A stretch of DNA of 64,000 bases. Source: Artocarpus heterophyllus. Lineage: Eukaryota; Streptophyta; Magnoliopsida; Rosales; Moraceae. Location of the stretch: the NCBI GenBank assembly GCA_025403435.1, contig CM046354.1:37116459-37180458 (forward strand), given 5' to 3'. This document shows positions 1 to 12,226 of this stretch, piece by piece. A program made the position numbers and the translations under genes. Numbering within the stretch: position 1 is the stretch's first letter; every line of letters begins with the position of its first letter. The notes beneath the pieces were generated by a model. That model was not told the origin of the DNA. It was given only the letters and a program-made list of their open reading frames with translations, and searched no databases.

Positions 1-1209
1 CATAAAATTAATTCAGCCGATAAACAGATATAAATTATTTGATTCTTTCAAATTTTAGCCAATCTGAGAAATCTGACATAAGTCATCAATTATTGAAAAA
101 AAACGCCGTATTGTTATAGGATTTTGTAAGCTAGCAAAGGGGACCATATGGATGTATATAGTTCAAGCTCCTGATAACTATAAAATCCAATATCCCATAT
201 ATATATTGCATAATTATCAACTCTGACGCTACTCCACTAAAAGCTTGGAGCTGCACTCTTGAACTATATAGAATTATGAAGCCCATATAGCTAAGTTTCC
301 ATGACATATCATAATGTATCATATCCTCATAGGATTATCTATAATTGGCTTAAGGACAAGTTCTGTCTTACCTTCCTGATTATTTTTATTTTACATTCCA
401 TTATCTCACCATCAGAAAACTTACCATCCAAAGATAGTATACCATTCAGTTACAACTATGTATCCAAATGGTTGAGCGCTCTAGTTTTTCAATTATAAGA
501 TAACGCATATAAGAGGATATCACCACTCCTAAAGAGGAGCTATAGATTTCATATCTATGAATAATGGGTCTACGCTATCAAGAGTCATGTCTCTAACATA
601 CCAACATGCGTACCACCATTAAAATGTGGGTGTCACCCTTTGGTACATCAAAAAACACAAGTCAAGACAACGGGCCCACTATTCATCTCAGGATTAATAT
701 ACAATACAAATAATCACCTATTAATCGAAATGAATTATTAATCGAAATGAATTCTAAAGTGAATCGATTTGCTGAGACGAAATTATTAATCAAAATCAAT
801 TCACTTTATGTCCCGATCCAACACATCATCACCTATGACAATGTGCCAATGTTTCTATTCGTGGAGTCTACCTCCAATGGTCAAGACAAACCATCTCCCA
901 ATAGGGATATAGACAACATAACAATCTTTACATGAATAAAGAGCTCAACTTTATTCCCTCAATTGTGGATCTTATGATTTAGACTGCCACCTTAAGAATC
1001 GTGTCTTTCGCATAATTTGTCCATCATATGCCCAATTCTTAAAGGTTTAGACCGATGTCTCAGACTATTGTTTGCTTAACATACATTCAACAAATATAAA
1101 CGTAAAGAGGACAAAATTTGATATATTAATAATAAATAAATTCTTTATTGATAAAAATGTCTCCAAAAACATATTACATTTTTACTCCTTAGGGCATACA
1201 TGTCTAACA
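1..1209 (-). repeat. Partial Copia LTR, same family as Cop-E
   Basis: Read on the minus strand, this stretch matches the Cop-E LTR at 23480 nearly end to end. It begins TGTTAGACATGTATGCCCTA at 1209 and carries the same blocks in the same order. The window cuts off its far end. The sequence to its right lacks the AAGTGGGAGAT polypurine tract found before the Cop-E 3' LTR, so this is a 5' LTR or a solo LTR whose outer edge is at 1209. It retains the AATAATT/ATCTGTTTATCGG stretch that the Cop-E 5' LTR lacks. Short reading frames inside it are chance frames. Confidence 0.9.
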
Positions 1210-1680
1210 AACAAATGCAACATAAAACTTATAACTTATACTGTAAAATATTATGCATTAATAAAATGCAAAACATACTTTAAACATAATTATTGCAATT
1301 ACATTGCAAACTTTTACTTGATCTTCAAAAACTTTATGCATATTATATACAATCATGCTTTAAAAATATGTTGCAAATCATGATTTAAACTTTAAAACCT
1401 TTTGCATAACAAATGCAAGCATTCTTTTAAATCAACTTGCATACCACTTGCAAACACATTTACAAACATATACATAAGTATTTGTAAATCATTTATTTCA
1501 TGCTATAGGTAAGGTTTGAACTTTCCTGGTTCTAGCTCTAACCTCCCCTTTCTTTCCTTTTCCTTTCATTAGTCGGTCTCTGTGTCCTGATCATACAACA
1601 CCCGACTAATTAGTTAACTTTTATTACCAATCTACTCGATTGATAACATAACTTAAACATTAAGCATTCATTCCCCTTTT

Positions 1681-1858
1681 TTCATAAATTGGTATACTAT
1701 CGGTTTACCCTTTCCTTTACTTAATTTTGTAACCCACCAGGTTACCTTTCCCTTTGCTTAATTATATAACCACCAGGTTACCCTGCTTTCTGCTTAGCTC
1801 GGTAACCCATCGGGTTACCTCATTCTTTACTTGACTTTGTAACCTACCGGGTTACCTT
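1681..1858. repeat. Four ~37-bp tandem hairpin repeats (GTAACCC..GGGTTAC)
   Basis: Four copies of a short inverted repeat, GTAACCCACCAGGTTACC and variants, are centred near 1738, 1774, 1810 and 1848. They are separated by pyrimidine-rich spacers such as CTTTCCTTTACTTAATTTT. Each unit can fold on itself. A weaker partial copy precedes them at about 1702. They lie inside the Gyp-B LTR. Confidence 0.75.
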
Positions 1859-3114
1859 TGTTTTACTAGAACCTTCCTAATTAAATTTCCCGTCTCATGT
1901 GACGGTTTCATTAATTAACTTATTATGGAACATTTTTCATCTAAGAGCGTTTTGCTAATTCGGACAACTCTGTTTTAGACATTTTCTCAAAAATGACGAT
2001 TTTACCCTTAATGGGTTTTTCGCTCATTTTGTAACTTTATAAAACTCATTGCTTAACTTTACCATTTCATTACCTACATATTACTGAAAAAATTTCCACT
2101 AAGGAACGTTTCCTGACATCGGGCATTTTGGGTCCATTTTGGCCATTTTCATAAAATGACCATTTTGCCCTTAACGTTTTTCTTTCATTCCTTACCTAAG
2201 CTTTAAATCCTTAAAGACTTGGCAACTTTGGTTACCCAATGCCTTCAGCAGTGTAGGAACCCAGCGTTCCTAGGTGAAAACCCAGTTTTCATACAATTTT
2301 ACTGTTTTGGCCCGAAACACAAAAATATTTGCATTTTTGCCCCCGGAACCAAAAATAACCAATCTATAGCATAACGTTCATTTTTTTGCAAGAAACAAAA
2401 CTTACAAAAGCACCATGGTTGAATTCCAAATATTTCATAACGTTTTCATTTCTTGAAATTTTGTGCCCAAAATTTCGTAAAATTCATAACTTCTAAAGTG
2501 GGAAGAATTTTAGAAAACTGTCCATGTTGTCCTAATGGTTTTGATGCGTTCTACAACTTTTGTGTTGTAACTTTTTTAAAATTCCATCATTTAGGGGGAC
2601 TTTTAGCAGATTTTCAAATCTGTCAAAGATTCATTTTCTTTACAATTTAGTCCCTTTTGAAATTTCACGAAAACTTTTACTTTCTTCCTTCCATCATCAT
2701 CACCATCAACATATAAGATAAAATAATCATGCCATATTGTCCATATTACATGCCATGGCTTAAACATTTCATCAAACACGTGGAATGCATATAAAAATAC
2801 AAACTTTAAAAAAGCTTGTGGGACTAGGATTTTACCTAAGCATTCCCAAGTGCTTGTCCTCACTTTTTGGCACTTGAAAGCTTCTAAATTCCCTTGACAT
2901 CAAGCCCATACCACACCATAAAAATCCATCGAAAACTTGAACAAAAATCCTAGTACACAATAGGGAAAAGTTTTGAGTTTTACCTTAAAACTCCTCAATT
3001 CTCATCCCCTTCACTTGTTCTTGCTTTTCTACATGATTTGGAGGCTTATGCATTAAGAAAAATCTTGAGAGGATTTCATGGGAAGGGTGGTTTCCATAAG
3101 AAAGAAATGGAACA

Positions 3115-3146
<32 letters not shown>

Positions 3147-3193
3147 TTCCTTCCTTCCTTCCTTCCTTCCTTCCTTTCTTTCTTTCTTTCCTT
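3115..3193. repeat. Tetranucleotide microsatellite (TTTC)n-(TTCC)n-(TTTC)n
   Basis: A compound microsatellite of TTTC, then TTCC, then TTTC units. The apparent Lys/Glu-rich reading frame on the other strand is produced by this repeat and is not a gene. Confidence 0.95.
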
Positions 3194-3904
3194 TAAAAAT
3201 TTCTCTCTCTTCTTTTTTTTTCTTGCACGTTGGAGACCAAGGTAATGGTCTCTTATATGATGAATTGATTCACTTTTTTCTTTTCTTTTTTTTTTTAAAT
3301 AAAAAGGTGATGAGTCACTTGGTAAACTTTCAGTGGCCAAATGTGATTGGGCCACATTAGTGGATGTGGTGGCCTAATCAAAACTTCCAAGGTGTCCCAC
3401 TAAACTTTTTACGCAGTCCAAGTTTATACTGATAGTATTTTTCCTATACTACCGGTATTCTTTTCTATACAATTCATGAGGTCCCATAACCTCCAATACT
3501 TATCCACATCCATCCCTCACATAATGAAGTGCCAATATTATCTAATTTTGTACCGTCTAAATTTATACTAATAGTATTTTTCTTATACTATCGGTATATT
3601 TCCTCTACTGCTACAACATTCCTTATTCATCTATATTCTCCATTCCTATATTGCTTTATCTTAAACAGTCTAATTTCTGTACCGCTTAACCTTAAACAGT
3701 CCAATTCCTACACTGCATTACTTTTGCAGTGTAATTTTTATACCACATAACTTTATTAGTGTACTTCCTTACACTGCATTATTCTAATACTATATAATTT
3801 CTTGTATTATTATATAGTATTTTTCTCCTTAAACTGTATTTTTGTCTTAACATAATTCTTAAATTACTGCATTTTTAATGTATTGAAAATGCTCGGGTGT
3901 TACA

Positions 3905-4847
3905 TAGGGCGGTTAGGGCAATTTCTTCTCAGATGTACCACTTGTCCACAATTATGACAAGCGTAGGGTTGGAAACGACCACTACCCGATGATCCACCTC
4001 CAATACTCACTCCACTCTTCTGTGTGATCTATCCTTGAGACCTCTCCTTTTTATTTATTTTCTTCGTACGCCCACCAGAACCCTTGTACTCTCCATAGGA
4101 TTTGTTTAGTTCTGTCTCTGCCTGCTGGGCTGTAGCTACAAGTTCAAGAAAATCTGTTGATGTGACAGTAGCTATCATTTGTCTGATTTTCAGTCTCAGA
4201 TTATTTTGGAATTTGTTGCACCTCGCCATGGGGTCTGATACAGCTCCAGGATTATAGCAGGAAAGTTCTATGAATCGAGCATGATATTTAGCTACTATCA
4301 TATTTTCTTGCACCAAGTTTTTGAACTCTCGCATCTTTGCTTGCCTATGGCTCTGGGGAATATAAGTGTTGTGAAATATGGTCTCGAATTGATCCCATTT
4401 GAGGTTTGGCACGTCATAGTCATCCTTTTGTAGATCCCACCATTCTTTGGCTTTACCCTCAAATATATATGTTGCAAAGCTAACCCAATATTCTTGTGGA
4501 ATTTTTAAGGTATCCAACTTCTTTTTGACCACCTTATGCCATTGTTCTGCTATAACAGGATTAGGTTCTCCACTAAATGTAGGGGGTTTCTGCTTCATAA
4601 ACTCTTTCAATAGAGTTAGATGACATTGCTCAGGATCATGAGCCTCGGCAGGTCTTTGCACATTTTGTAAGGCTTGAAGTATTTGTTCCAAATGGTTCCC
4701 TTCCGATGAAACTGGTGGGGGTTGTGCTGCCCATCAGGGTTGCTCATCTCCCTGAGCTTGTTCTATTGGCTTAGGTTGCTCAACTTCTTGAGCATGTTCA
4801 GCTAGTTGTGATTGCTCAGACGATTGTACTTGACGTCTTGGCAGCAT
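3905..4847 (-). pseudogene. gag: Ty3-gypsy gag with zinc knuckle, pol missing (Gyp-A)
   Basis: Read leftwards from an ATG at 4845-4847, one frame carries a Gln/Glu-rich N-terminus and then a retrotransposon gag domain. Visible blocks are KPPTFSGEPNPVIAEQW, EGKAKEWW, WDQFETIFHNTYIP and FKNLVQENM. Near 3930-3965 the frame encodes a CX2CX4HX4C knuckle (CHNCGQVVHLRRNC) that would bind element RNA. Two in-frame stops break it, a TGA near 4735 and a TAG near 4029. Directly after the knuckle the sequence changes to the Gyp-B LTR, so protease, RT and integrase are not in the window. The family resembles chromovirus gags, but I cannot place the lineage firmly. Confidence 0.85.
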
Positions 4848-4980
4848 AGTTTTCTATTGACTGCGTAAATTTAACCAGGATTAGTACCCAATGATGATGA
4901 CATTAACACTTAACTTTAAAACCATTTCAAAAGATCGATTTTTAAGGTGGTGCTACACCCCCTAGGTTAACCGAACCTAG

Positions 4981-4992
4981 GCTCTGATACTA
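4981..4992 (-). other. Primer-binding site of Gyp-A
   Basis: On the minus strand TAGTATCAGAGC follows the LTR end by a few bases. It is one or two bases off the standard plant tRNA-iMet site TGGTATCAGAGC and fixes the orientation of the element and the inner edge of its 5' LTR. Confidence 0.75.
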
Positions 4993-4997
4993 AAATC

Positions 4998-7373
4998 TGT
5001 AACGCCCCTATGTGGGGGTTAGTAGTATTAAATAAATAAGAATAAACTTAAATACAATATCATTTCAAAACAATGCCTATGGGTCTTTAAAATAAAGAGA
5101 AAATGAAAATAAACTTTAACTACAAACCACAGTTTTAGTGTAGCACCAGATATTAAAACACAGTCATCATCACCATAGTACAATTCCTAATTACATATAT
5201 AACTTAACACAGCCACCACAAGAGTATTATGAATCTTACATGATTTGAACGAGTTACAATAAAACTAAGATCTTCCAACACGAAACCCAACAGTGATGTT
5301 GCCTATTCCTCGTTAGACAAGTTGCACTAGATTCCACCTGAGAGATGTAAATATGATAGGGATAAGTATCGACATGCCCAGTAGGGAAAACCATTACTCA
5401 CCTTAAGGTTTTATTCATTACCACATTAAACATGCATGGTTAGTTAGTTCTCATCATTATCCAATTTATGAGATTCATTATAATTATATTCTGTGGATAC
5501 CTTTCGTTAATCATTACTGAGTTTCATACATATACACATATACAATTATTACAATTCATCATTTTTCTTAGGTATCCACATTCAACAATATTCATCACTC
5601 AACTCATCAAAACCCAATTGGGCGCGCTTGACCACCCTTCAATCATTCTAAGGGTGTCCGATGAAGGGACATCAAGCCCTGAATCCTCACCAAGTCGATT
5701 CCTATACAGTGCGTTTTGGGAATTTTGACCCAAGGAAGCGTCATCACCTCCCCCCTATTTTACCTTTTAGGATATTCGTGCCCAAGGACATAACCGCCAC
5801 CCTTTTCACATCTCACCATTCCTTTATAATCAATAATTATTTATAGAGTTAGTTTTCCTAACCATGCTTTACAATTTACAATAACATGTGTCAAATCATT
5901 ATGTTCCTTGCTGTTCAATATAGGACGAGTTCTATATTTTCGTGTTATGGTATAATCATATATATTCAAAATATCATATACATATCTTGCAACGTAAAAC
6001 ATCCAAATTTTAATTTACCAACACCTTACAAAAGATGAGTAATAGAATCCCTACCTCTTTATAAATATCCGTTGAAAATTTTTAGCTTGCACAATTTACC
6101 ACGTAAGCTCCAAGTATGCCATTAGCCTAAAACATATAAAATAACCATAATTTAATTTAAATCCTAATTTTTAATTATGTTAATTTATCATTTATTTTTA
6201 TTAGGGTGCCATAATCATTAATGTACTAAAATTGTAAATATCAATTTTTCCAACTTAATTTTAGTAAATCATAAAATAACAATAAAATAAAAATATACGA
6301 ATTTTTATTTTAGTACGAAATATGTTAAAATAAAATTTTTTAAAATAAATAATATGATTTTCAAATGTTTATAAATAAAGTAATTAAAAAGTTTGATATT
6401 CATTAAAATAAAATTATTTGAAACTACAACCTTTATAGAAAATTATTTATTATTTTCAAAACATAAGTTGTCAAATAACTATCCTTGTCTTGGTGGTTTG
6501 GTCTCCTTTATTTATCCCTAAGGTTGGAGGTTTGAATCCCACCAAAAGCTGAAATTTGCCTCTGATTTTATTAAATCTCCCTTTTAGAAAAACGACATAT
6601 AGTTTCTGTGAAAAACGACATGTCATTTTTCAGCTGGAAAAAATCTTACAAAGAACCCCAAATCAAAATTTTTGAGTTTTTCTTCTAATCTTGGTTTTCT
6701 AACAGCTTTCTAAGTATAAAAACAATATATAATCACTTCTATACAATATAAACTCTATTTAAAGCATGTAAACTTAGATTTTATACATATGCGCTAAAAC
6801 AACAACTAAACATATACTTATCTACTATCACATGAAACTTAGGTTTAAGAACACAATTTTAAACAACTTTTGGGTATAAAAATATATAAATGAAAGAATA
6901 AATTTGTTTACAAGATTCTAACCTCAAATTATGAGCAGATGAAAGCTTGAAATGGCTTTAAAACAAGTTTCTTGGCTTTGGATATGGCTGGAGTTTGTGG
7001 CTGCCTTGGAAAAGTTCTCTGAGTGTTTTATTTTTAGCAAAGTGAGAAGAAGAAAGAAAGAGTGAAAGACGTGAAAGACATTAATAGAGAGGAGAGTTGT
7101 ATAAAACGAAAACAAATGATTGAAGAAGACACAATTTGAGTGATTTACGGGACAATTGGAAACAAAATTCAAAAGAGTAGTTGGGGAAAGGTTTTGTCAT
7201 GACTCCACCAGAGATTTTTGTAAGAAAATGCCAAGTGCCATTTTGGTAAATAAGTAGAAGATCCAAGAACAATTTAGTAAATTTATTTTTTAAATACAAC
7301 AAATTTTTTAAATTATCACATTTTAGTCATTAATTTTACAAAATTATTCTCATTAAATAACGGGTATTGCACA
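4998..7373 (-). repeat. 5' LTR of Gyp-A
   Basis: The inner edge is at 4998 (minus-strand ..GGGCGTTACA, then the primer-binding site). The outer edge is near 7371-7373, where the minus strand reads TG(TG)CAATACCCG. The length of about 2.4 kb is normal for plant Gypsy LTRs. It contains a leader-like stretch at about 6950-7170 and several short frames without protein similarity. The partner 3' LTR is outside the window, so no target duplication can be checked. Confidence 0.65.
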
Positions 7374-9879
7374 TTATCAACACGAGTCTAACCATTTTTG
7401 TTGTAAGAAAAGTTTAACGTTTTTACAAGATTCAAAGAATCTCTTTACACTAACTTTAGTGTGTGGATCATCTTGTAGCATTGTATTTTATGATGAAGGA
7501 AAATTGGCAAATTGGTAAGGTTAATTTTTATCACTTACTTTTGAGTATTCAAATCTTAGTTTTGATCCCTCTTTATATCATACTAGCATTTTTGTTATGA
7601 TATATGGTTTTTTTTTTGTGATATACGTAATTGCAATATTATAAGTTGCGTTATTTCTAGCATGAAAATATTCTTTTTATTGTTGAATTATTGGTATATG
7701 ACTTTTGCTTATAGTGACTAGAACTTCAATTTTATTGGGAAGCTTTTGTGAGCATATTTTATTAAATTCTAAATGTTTTATGAGTATATAGCCTAATGAC
7801 TTTCTTAGATTGCATTTATATAAATCTTGTGCCTCTATATATGTTTCAGTACATCATTTTTATCAACATAGTTTGCAGCAAAAAAGGGAGTAATATAATA
7901 GTAATTGTTAGCAATATTATCGAAAACAACTATGATCTTTCATTTGGTTTGATGGATTTTTCATTGGTAAAACAAAACTCATGATGAGGTTATTTATATG
8001 CCCAATATTATATTTGGTTTGGTTTTAAAATTTATTGTTTAAACATTAAAATTAATAAAGTTGAATAATGTTACAATTATGAGAGAAATCATGATGAGAT
8101 CATGGAAAATAAAATGGCAAGCAATTTTTCCTAATTATTTTTGCACGTTCCCTGAAGTGAATATTGCAAATATGTGATGGCTGAGGGACTTTTTAAGATT
8201 CCTGAAATTCTTATTATTAATGAAAATAATAAAATAAGCATTGGGAGCATGAAATTAAGAGATTAAAAGTTTGTGATATTAAACTCCCAAGAATAATAAA
8301 AGAAATAGTTACTTGACATGTAACATAGAAAGGCTTTGGTATGTACTTGTTATACTTCTAAATGTCAATACTAAGCCTAAATCAAGGGAGAAATTTTATC
8401 ATCATTGGTTTATTATAAGAATATTATTATGATATATGAAAAGGCAATAGTAGTGCCTCCACGATGGACATGCCTATTTAACATTCAAAATATAAATGTG
8501 ATCTTATAAAGACTAATAGAGGAAAAGCTAAAGAAAGAGTTAAGCTATTGGTTGTTTCCTCTTTGTTTTATTCAAGTTCATTTAATTGAGCACAATATGA
8601 TATTATGATACAAGCATTCTCCAACTTTGAGAAAGTCGCATAAAACCATTGGAAGTGGAAAAGTGACAAGAAAGGAAAATTAAAAGGCTTGTGAGACAAA
8701 ATTATTTGGAAAGATCACATACATTTAATATATTGAAGCAATAATGGTATTTTATTATTACATAGCCTAGTGAATTAATAAGAAATTGATTATGATATTT
8801 AATTTGTTGAGTACATGAATTAAATGTTTGTTATTGATGATATAAATTCCTATGGTATTGTCGTTAGTTATTGTCGTTATATTGATGAAAAGAAAAAAAA
8901 ATAAGCATAGTAGCTATAAAAGATATGAACTGCATTATGTTTGGTTTTATGCACAGAGAGACATGCATAAGGGTATATGCTATTACTTATATGGATATAC
9001 TGGAAACTTATTTCTATTTTTTCTTTGAAGTTGTAATAAGACAACTATGAAAAATTATTATGACGAACTAAAAGTTTGCTAACCCAAAAGGCATATTGGG
9101 TATGAACATATGTATTTTGAAAATTCCTATAGGTAATTTCATTTGGAAAAATATTCCTACCATCAAGGGATGGAATTTGCAGTTGGATATTATTGAAAAT
9201 TCCTACCATTAGAAAGAAACTTATAAATATGTTGGTATTATAAAGAGACCATATTCTTAAAGAGGATATACTTGGATAAGGTTATTGACATGACAATTTG
9301 ATATATTTGTTAAAGATCAAACTTCTTGAAGTCATTGAGGTCCTCAAGTAGTTCAAAGGGTATACCTAAAATTAGTAAAGAAAAGAGGGAGATCTCGACA
9401 AGTCATCTCAATATAAATATAAAGTTATATTGCAATAAAAGTTATTGTCAACAATTACAAAAAGCATGAATTATTAGCATATTGAAAAGAAAGTGAGGAT
9501 CTTGGAAAATATTTGACATCCATCAAAAGTGATTGATGTGAAAAAAATGGTTTATAAGTAAAAGACACAAAGTCCAGGCAAGTATATATTCTAATGCAAA
9601 GTATGATGGACCAATAGTCCAAAAGATTTTAAATATTAAAGCCGGTAGGGTGAAAATGAATATTCATATAAAATAGTGCATACAAAAATGTATGAGGTTA
9701 TAAAATTAATAATGAGTTATAACAACTTATAAAGAATATAAGTAATGGTACTCATACATGATGTTAAGGAATTATATTTTGATAGCTTGGTAATATATAA
9801 TATAAGTTTATGCACGTTTAAAAAACATGTTGCAACAATCTATTGATATTTATAAAAAGTCCTAAAGGGGCTTTAAAGG

Positions 9880-11660
9880 TCTAAAAGATATAAGTTGAAA
9901 TTGCACACTTAATTATTAAAGTTACAAAGAGCTTTGTGTTAATGGATGCAATCCATATATGAATGGTACCACTATGTTTATACGATATAAAGAATGGAAG
10001 TGCTAGCAAATTAATATCTCCATTGCTTTATAATGAAATCAAACATACTGGATTTGTTGTTATTTGTAAAAATTCTTGAAGAGATCATAAGATAAATTTA
10101 AGAAGAAAAATCTTATAGAAGAAAGTTTACTCAGACCTAAAAATTGAGATTTGCTTAAAAGAATGCTTATCCATAATTTCTCTCGCATAAAAGAAAATTG
10201 TCGTAAAGAACTTTCAAGGATATTGTATATTTTTTATCATTTATTTGATGATTATATATTTGAGGATATACTAAAATAATTCCAAGTCTTGAATTTTTAC
10301 ATAGTGTTTGTATATTATCTCAATAATTATTTGAATAATTAAGTAGAATGACAAGTATTTGGCTATAAGGTGCACAATATTTTATACTCACTTGGAGATG
10401 AGTTTATGTGCAAATAATTGTTGCACCATTGTTCTATCAATTAGAAAATAAACATGGATAAAGGTTTTTTTTATGTATATCCATAAAAATAGCCAATATT
10501 TTTATGAAATTCTTTATGACAAATGAGCTCCTAAAGAGCGATAGTTGTAATATTAGCAAAAGCACCAAGGGTAACAAGTTCAGATAGTCGAATGCAAATA
10601 TCTTGAAATTGTTTACAATAATATCCATCGACTCAATAATTTTCTATCAAATAACTTGTTATTGATTGAACCATGGTAGCAGTACAAGGGAGACACAAAT
10701 ATGCACTAGCTTTTTTTTCCTTGGTCAAGGTTTTTTTCGACTGAGTTTTCTTAGTGAGGTTTTTAATAAGGCAATTTTAATACCATATGATAAGAATTAT
10801 GTACTCTTTTTCCTTTACTAGAATTGTTGTTCCATAGGGTTTTATCTAGTAAGGTTTTAATGAGGCACATTTTAAATTGTTGAACATCCAACGAAGAGCC
10901 TTATAAACTAAATTGGCTTATTATTGTTGATGTTCACCTTCTAACACCCCTAAAGTGTTCTCCCATAGTTGTGTGATCCCTTGAATAAGGATTTTCTTGA
11001 TCTTTTGAAATGAAAATTATCATCTAGGTGATATTGAAAAAATTCTTGGTCTAAATAAAACTATTAGTGTGCTAATGTGTTTGCTAATGGTACAAGGCTT
11101 CACACAGTAATCTTTGCTATTGTAGTAGCAAGATATAGCTCTCAAAAACATTGAAAAGATATTAAACAAGTATTTCGTTTTCATTGTGGAACATCTGATA
11201 GAATTGATTGGATGAATATTTTTCAATCAATATAAAAGCATGACTATACACATGTTACTTGTTTACATATAGTGGTACTGCTATATCTTGGTGGTTTATA
11301 AGGCAAACTATTGCGTTGCATCTTTGAATCATGTTGAAATGTTGGCAATTCATGAGATAGTCGTCTTATGCACATTGTTAAGATTCTAGTATATCCAAGG
11401 AACATGTGACCGTTTATTTAGCAAAGGAAGTCCGACACTTTATACGGGGATAATGTAACGTTTATCGCCTAAGTTAAGAAGGCATAATAAAACATGTTTC
11501 CCAATAGTTCTTTTCATGCATGAGCTCCTAAAGGACGACATTCATCGAATTTGTTCAAGTAACAACTTGGGAAATTTTTATAGAGATATTTCCTACTACC
11601 ATATTAAGAAATTAGTGCGCAAAATTTGAATGCGACGACTCAAAGATCTTTGTATGATTT
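9880..11660 (+). pseudogene. Copia RT and RNase H relic
   Basis: Around 9910-9970 the frame reads KLQRALC, then W, then YEWYHY, matching the RT block KLQRSLYGLKQSGRMWYNR. Around 9990-10080 INISIALYNEIKHTGFVVI matches the following RT block. Near 11120-11220 a stretch corresponds to the RHWNGIKHILRYLRGT region. 11240-11360 matches the GYVFTYGGTAISWRSTKQ / ATSSNHAEILAIHEA part of RNase H. Near 11520-11650 HELLKDDIHRICSSNNL matches the end of the domain. Stops and frameshifts occur throughout. Assignment is from remembered family motifs. Confidence 0.6.
10470..10985 (+). repeat. Displaced extra copy of the Copia 3' end
   Basis: ATGAGCTCCTAAAGAGCGA followed by the TCAAGGTTTTT..GAGGTTTTTAATAAGGCA block occurs here. 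It occurs again about 1 kb later (11519 onward, then 11705-11965). The later copy is in the correct place after RNase H, while this one interrupts RT and RNase H. It is either a local duplication or the remains of a second, related insertion. Confidence 0.6.
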
Positions 11661-11701
11661 TGCTAAAGAAGATATGTTGACATGAGGGGGACGCTATTGG
11701 C

Positions 11702-12226
11702 TACTGTACTCTTTTTTACTTTGCATAGGTTTTGTACCATCGGGTTTTCCTCGCATGGTTTTATCGAGGCAATTTCAAGCCAAATCTTACAAGAATAATG
11801 TACTTTTTTTTCATTAATTAGGATTTTTTCCCACAGGGTTTTTCCAAGAAAGGTTTTTTATGAGGCATATATTCTTAAGTGATGAATATCCAAGGTAGAA
11901 TGTTATAAATAAATTAGTTTATTTGTGTAGATGTTCATTTTCCTAGCACCCTTATGAGTTGCATTATCTCTACCTTAATGATCATTAGTGTTGGTTTTAT
12001 AACCTTTATAACCTTCCAATTACCACTCTATTAGTATTATTTTATTGTTATAACTCTTAACTTTTGGGTTCTCCTACTTTATAATCCTTGGCCTATATAT
12101 GGCCATTAAAAGCTTGTATTTACATACAATAAAATGATAAATAGTATGATAGTTTTTCTCTCTATTTCTTATGTTTTTCTATTTTATGCTTTGTAATTTA
12201 GTTCTTTTGCATTTGTTTTATAACAC
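11702..12226 (+). repeat. 3' LTR-like end of the old Copia element
   Basis: It starts with GTACTCTTTTTTACTTTGCA and holds the double 'AGGTTTT..GGGTTTT..GAGGCA' pattern common at the start of this type of Copia LTR. A TATA-like CCTATATATGGCC follows at about 12092-12104, then a pyrimidine-rich leader at 12150-12185. The end near ATAACA at 12226 is an estimate because no second LTR remains to compare. Confidence 0.5.

Larger units (their letters stand above)
1210..3904 (-). mobile_element. Gypsy-type LTR (Gyp-B), interrupted at 1209
   Basis: On the minus strand this begins TGTAACACCCGAGC at 3904, a typical plant Gypsy LTR start, and runs left for 2.7 kb with no coding sequence. It contains a leader-like region near 2600-3360, a tetranucleotide microsatellite, a set of short hairpin repeats and an AT-rich stretch at 1210-1500. 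The Copia LTR then interrupts it. Its sequence differs from the LTR at 4998-7373, so I read it as a separate element that inserted into the gag-pol of Gyp-A. No PBS or coding region of its own lies in the window, so it may be a solo LTR or the near end of a longer element. Confidence 0.6.
7374..12226 (+). mobile_element. Old, heavily decayed Ty1-copia element
   Basis: No long frame survives, but a plus-strand Copia order can be followed. There is a PBS-like ATTATCAACACGAG at 7374-7387, a gag zinc-knuckle-like patch near 8455-8540, RT near 9880-10250, RNase H at 11020-11650 and an LTR-like 3' end from about 11702. RT and RNase H are recognisable only by patching across frames. The 5' LTR is missing: Gyp-A's edge abuts the PBS-like sequence. 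An extra copy of the 3' end is inserted at about 10470-10985. The 7400-9880 part is the least certain. Confidence 0.6.

Noticed and set aside
1690..1858. CRISPR-like spaced palindromic repeats
   Set aside because: Only four imperfect units with similar spacers, inside a plant LTR.
3053..3355. 100-codon Lys/Glu-rich minus-strand frame
   Set aside because: Encoded by the TTTC/TTCC microsatellite.
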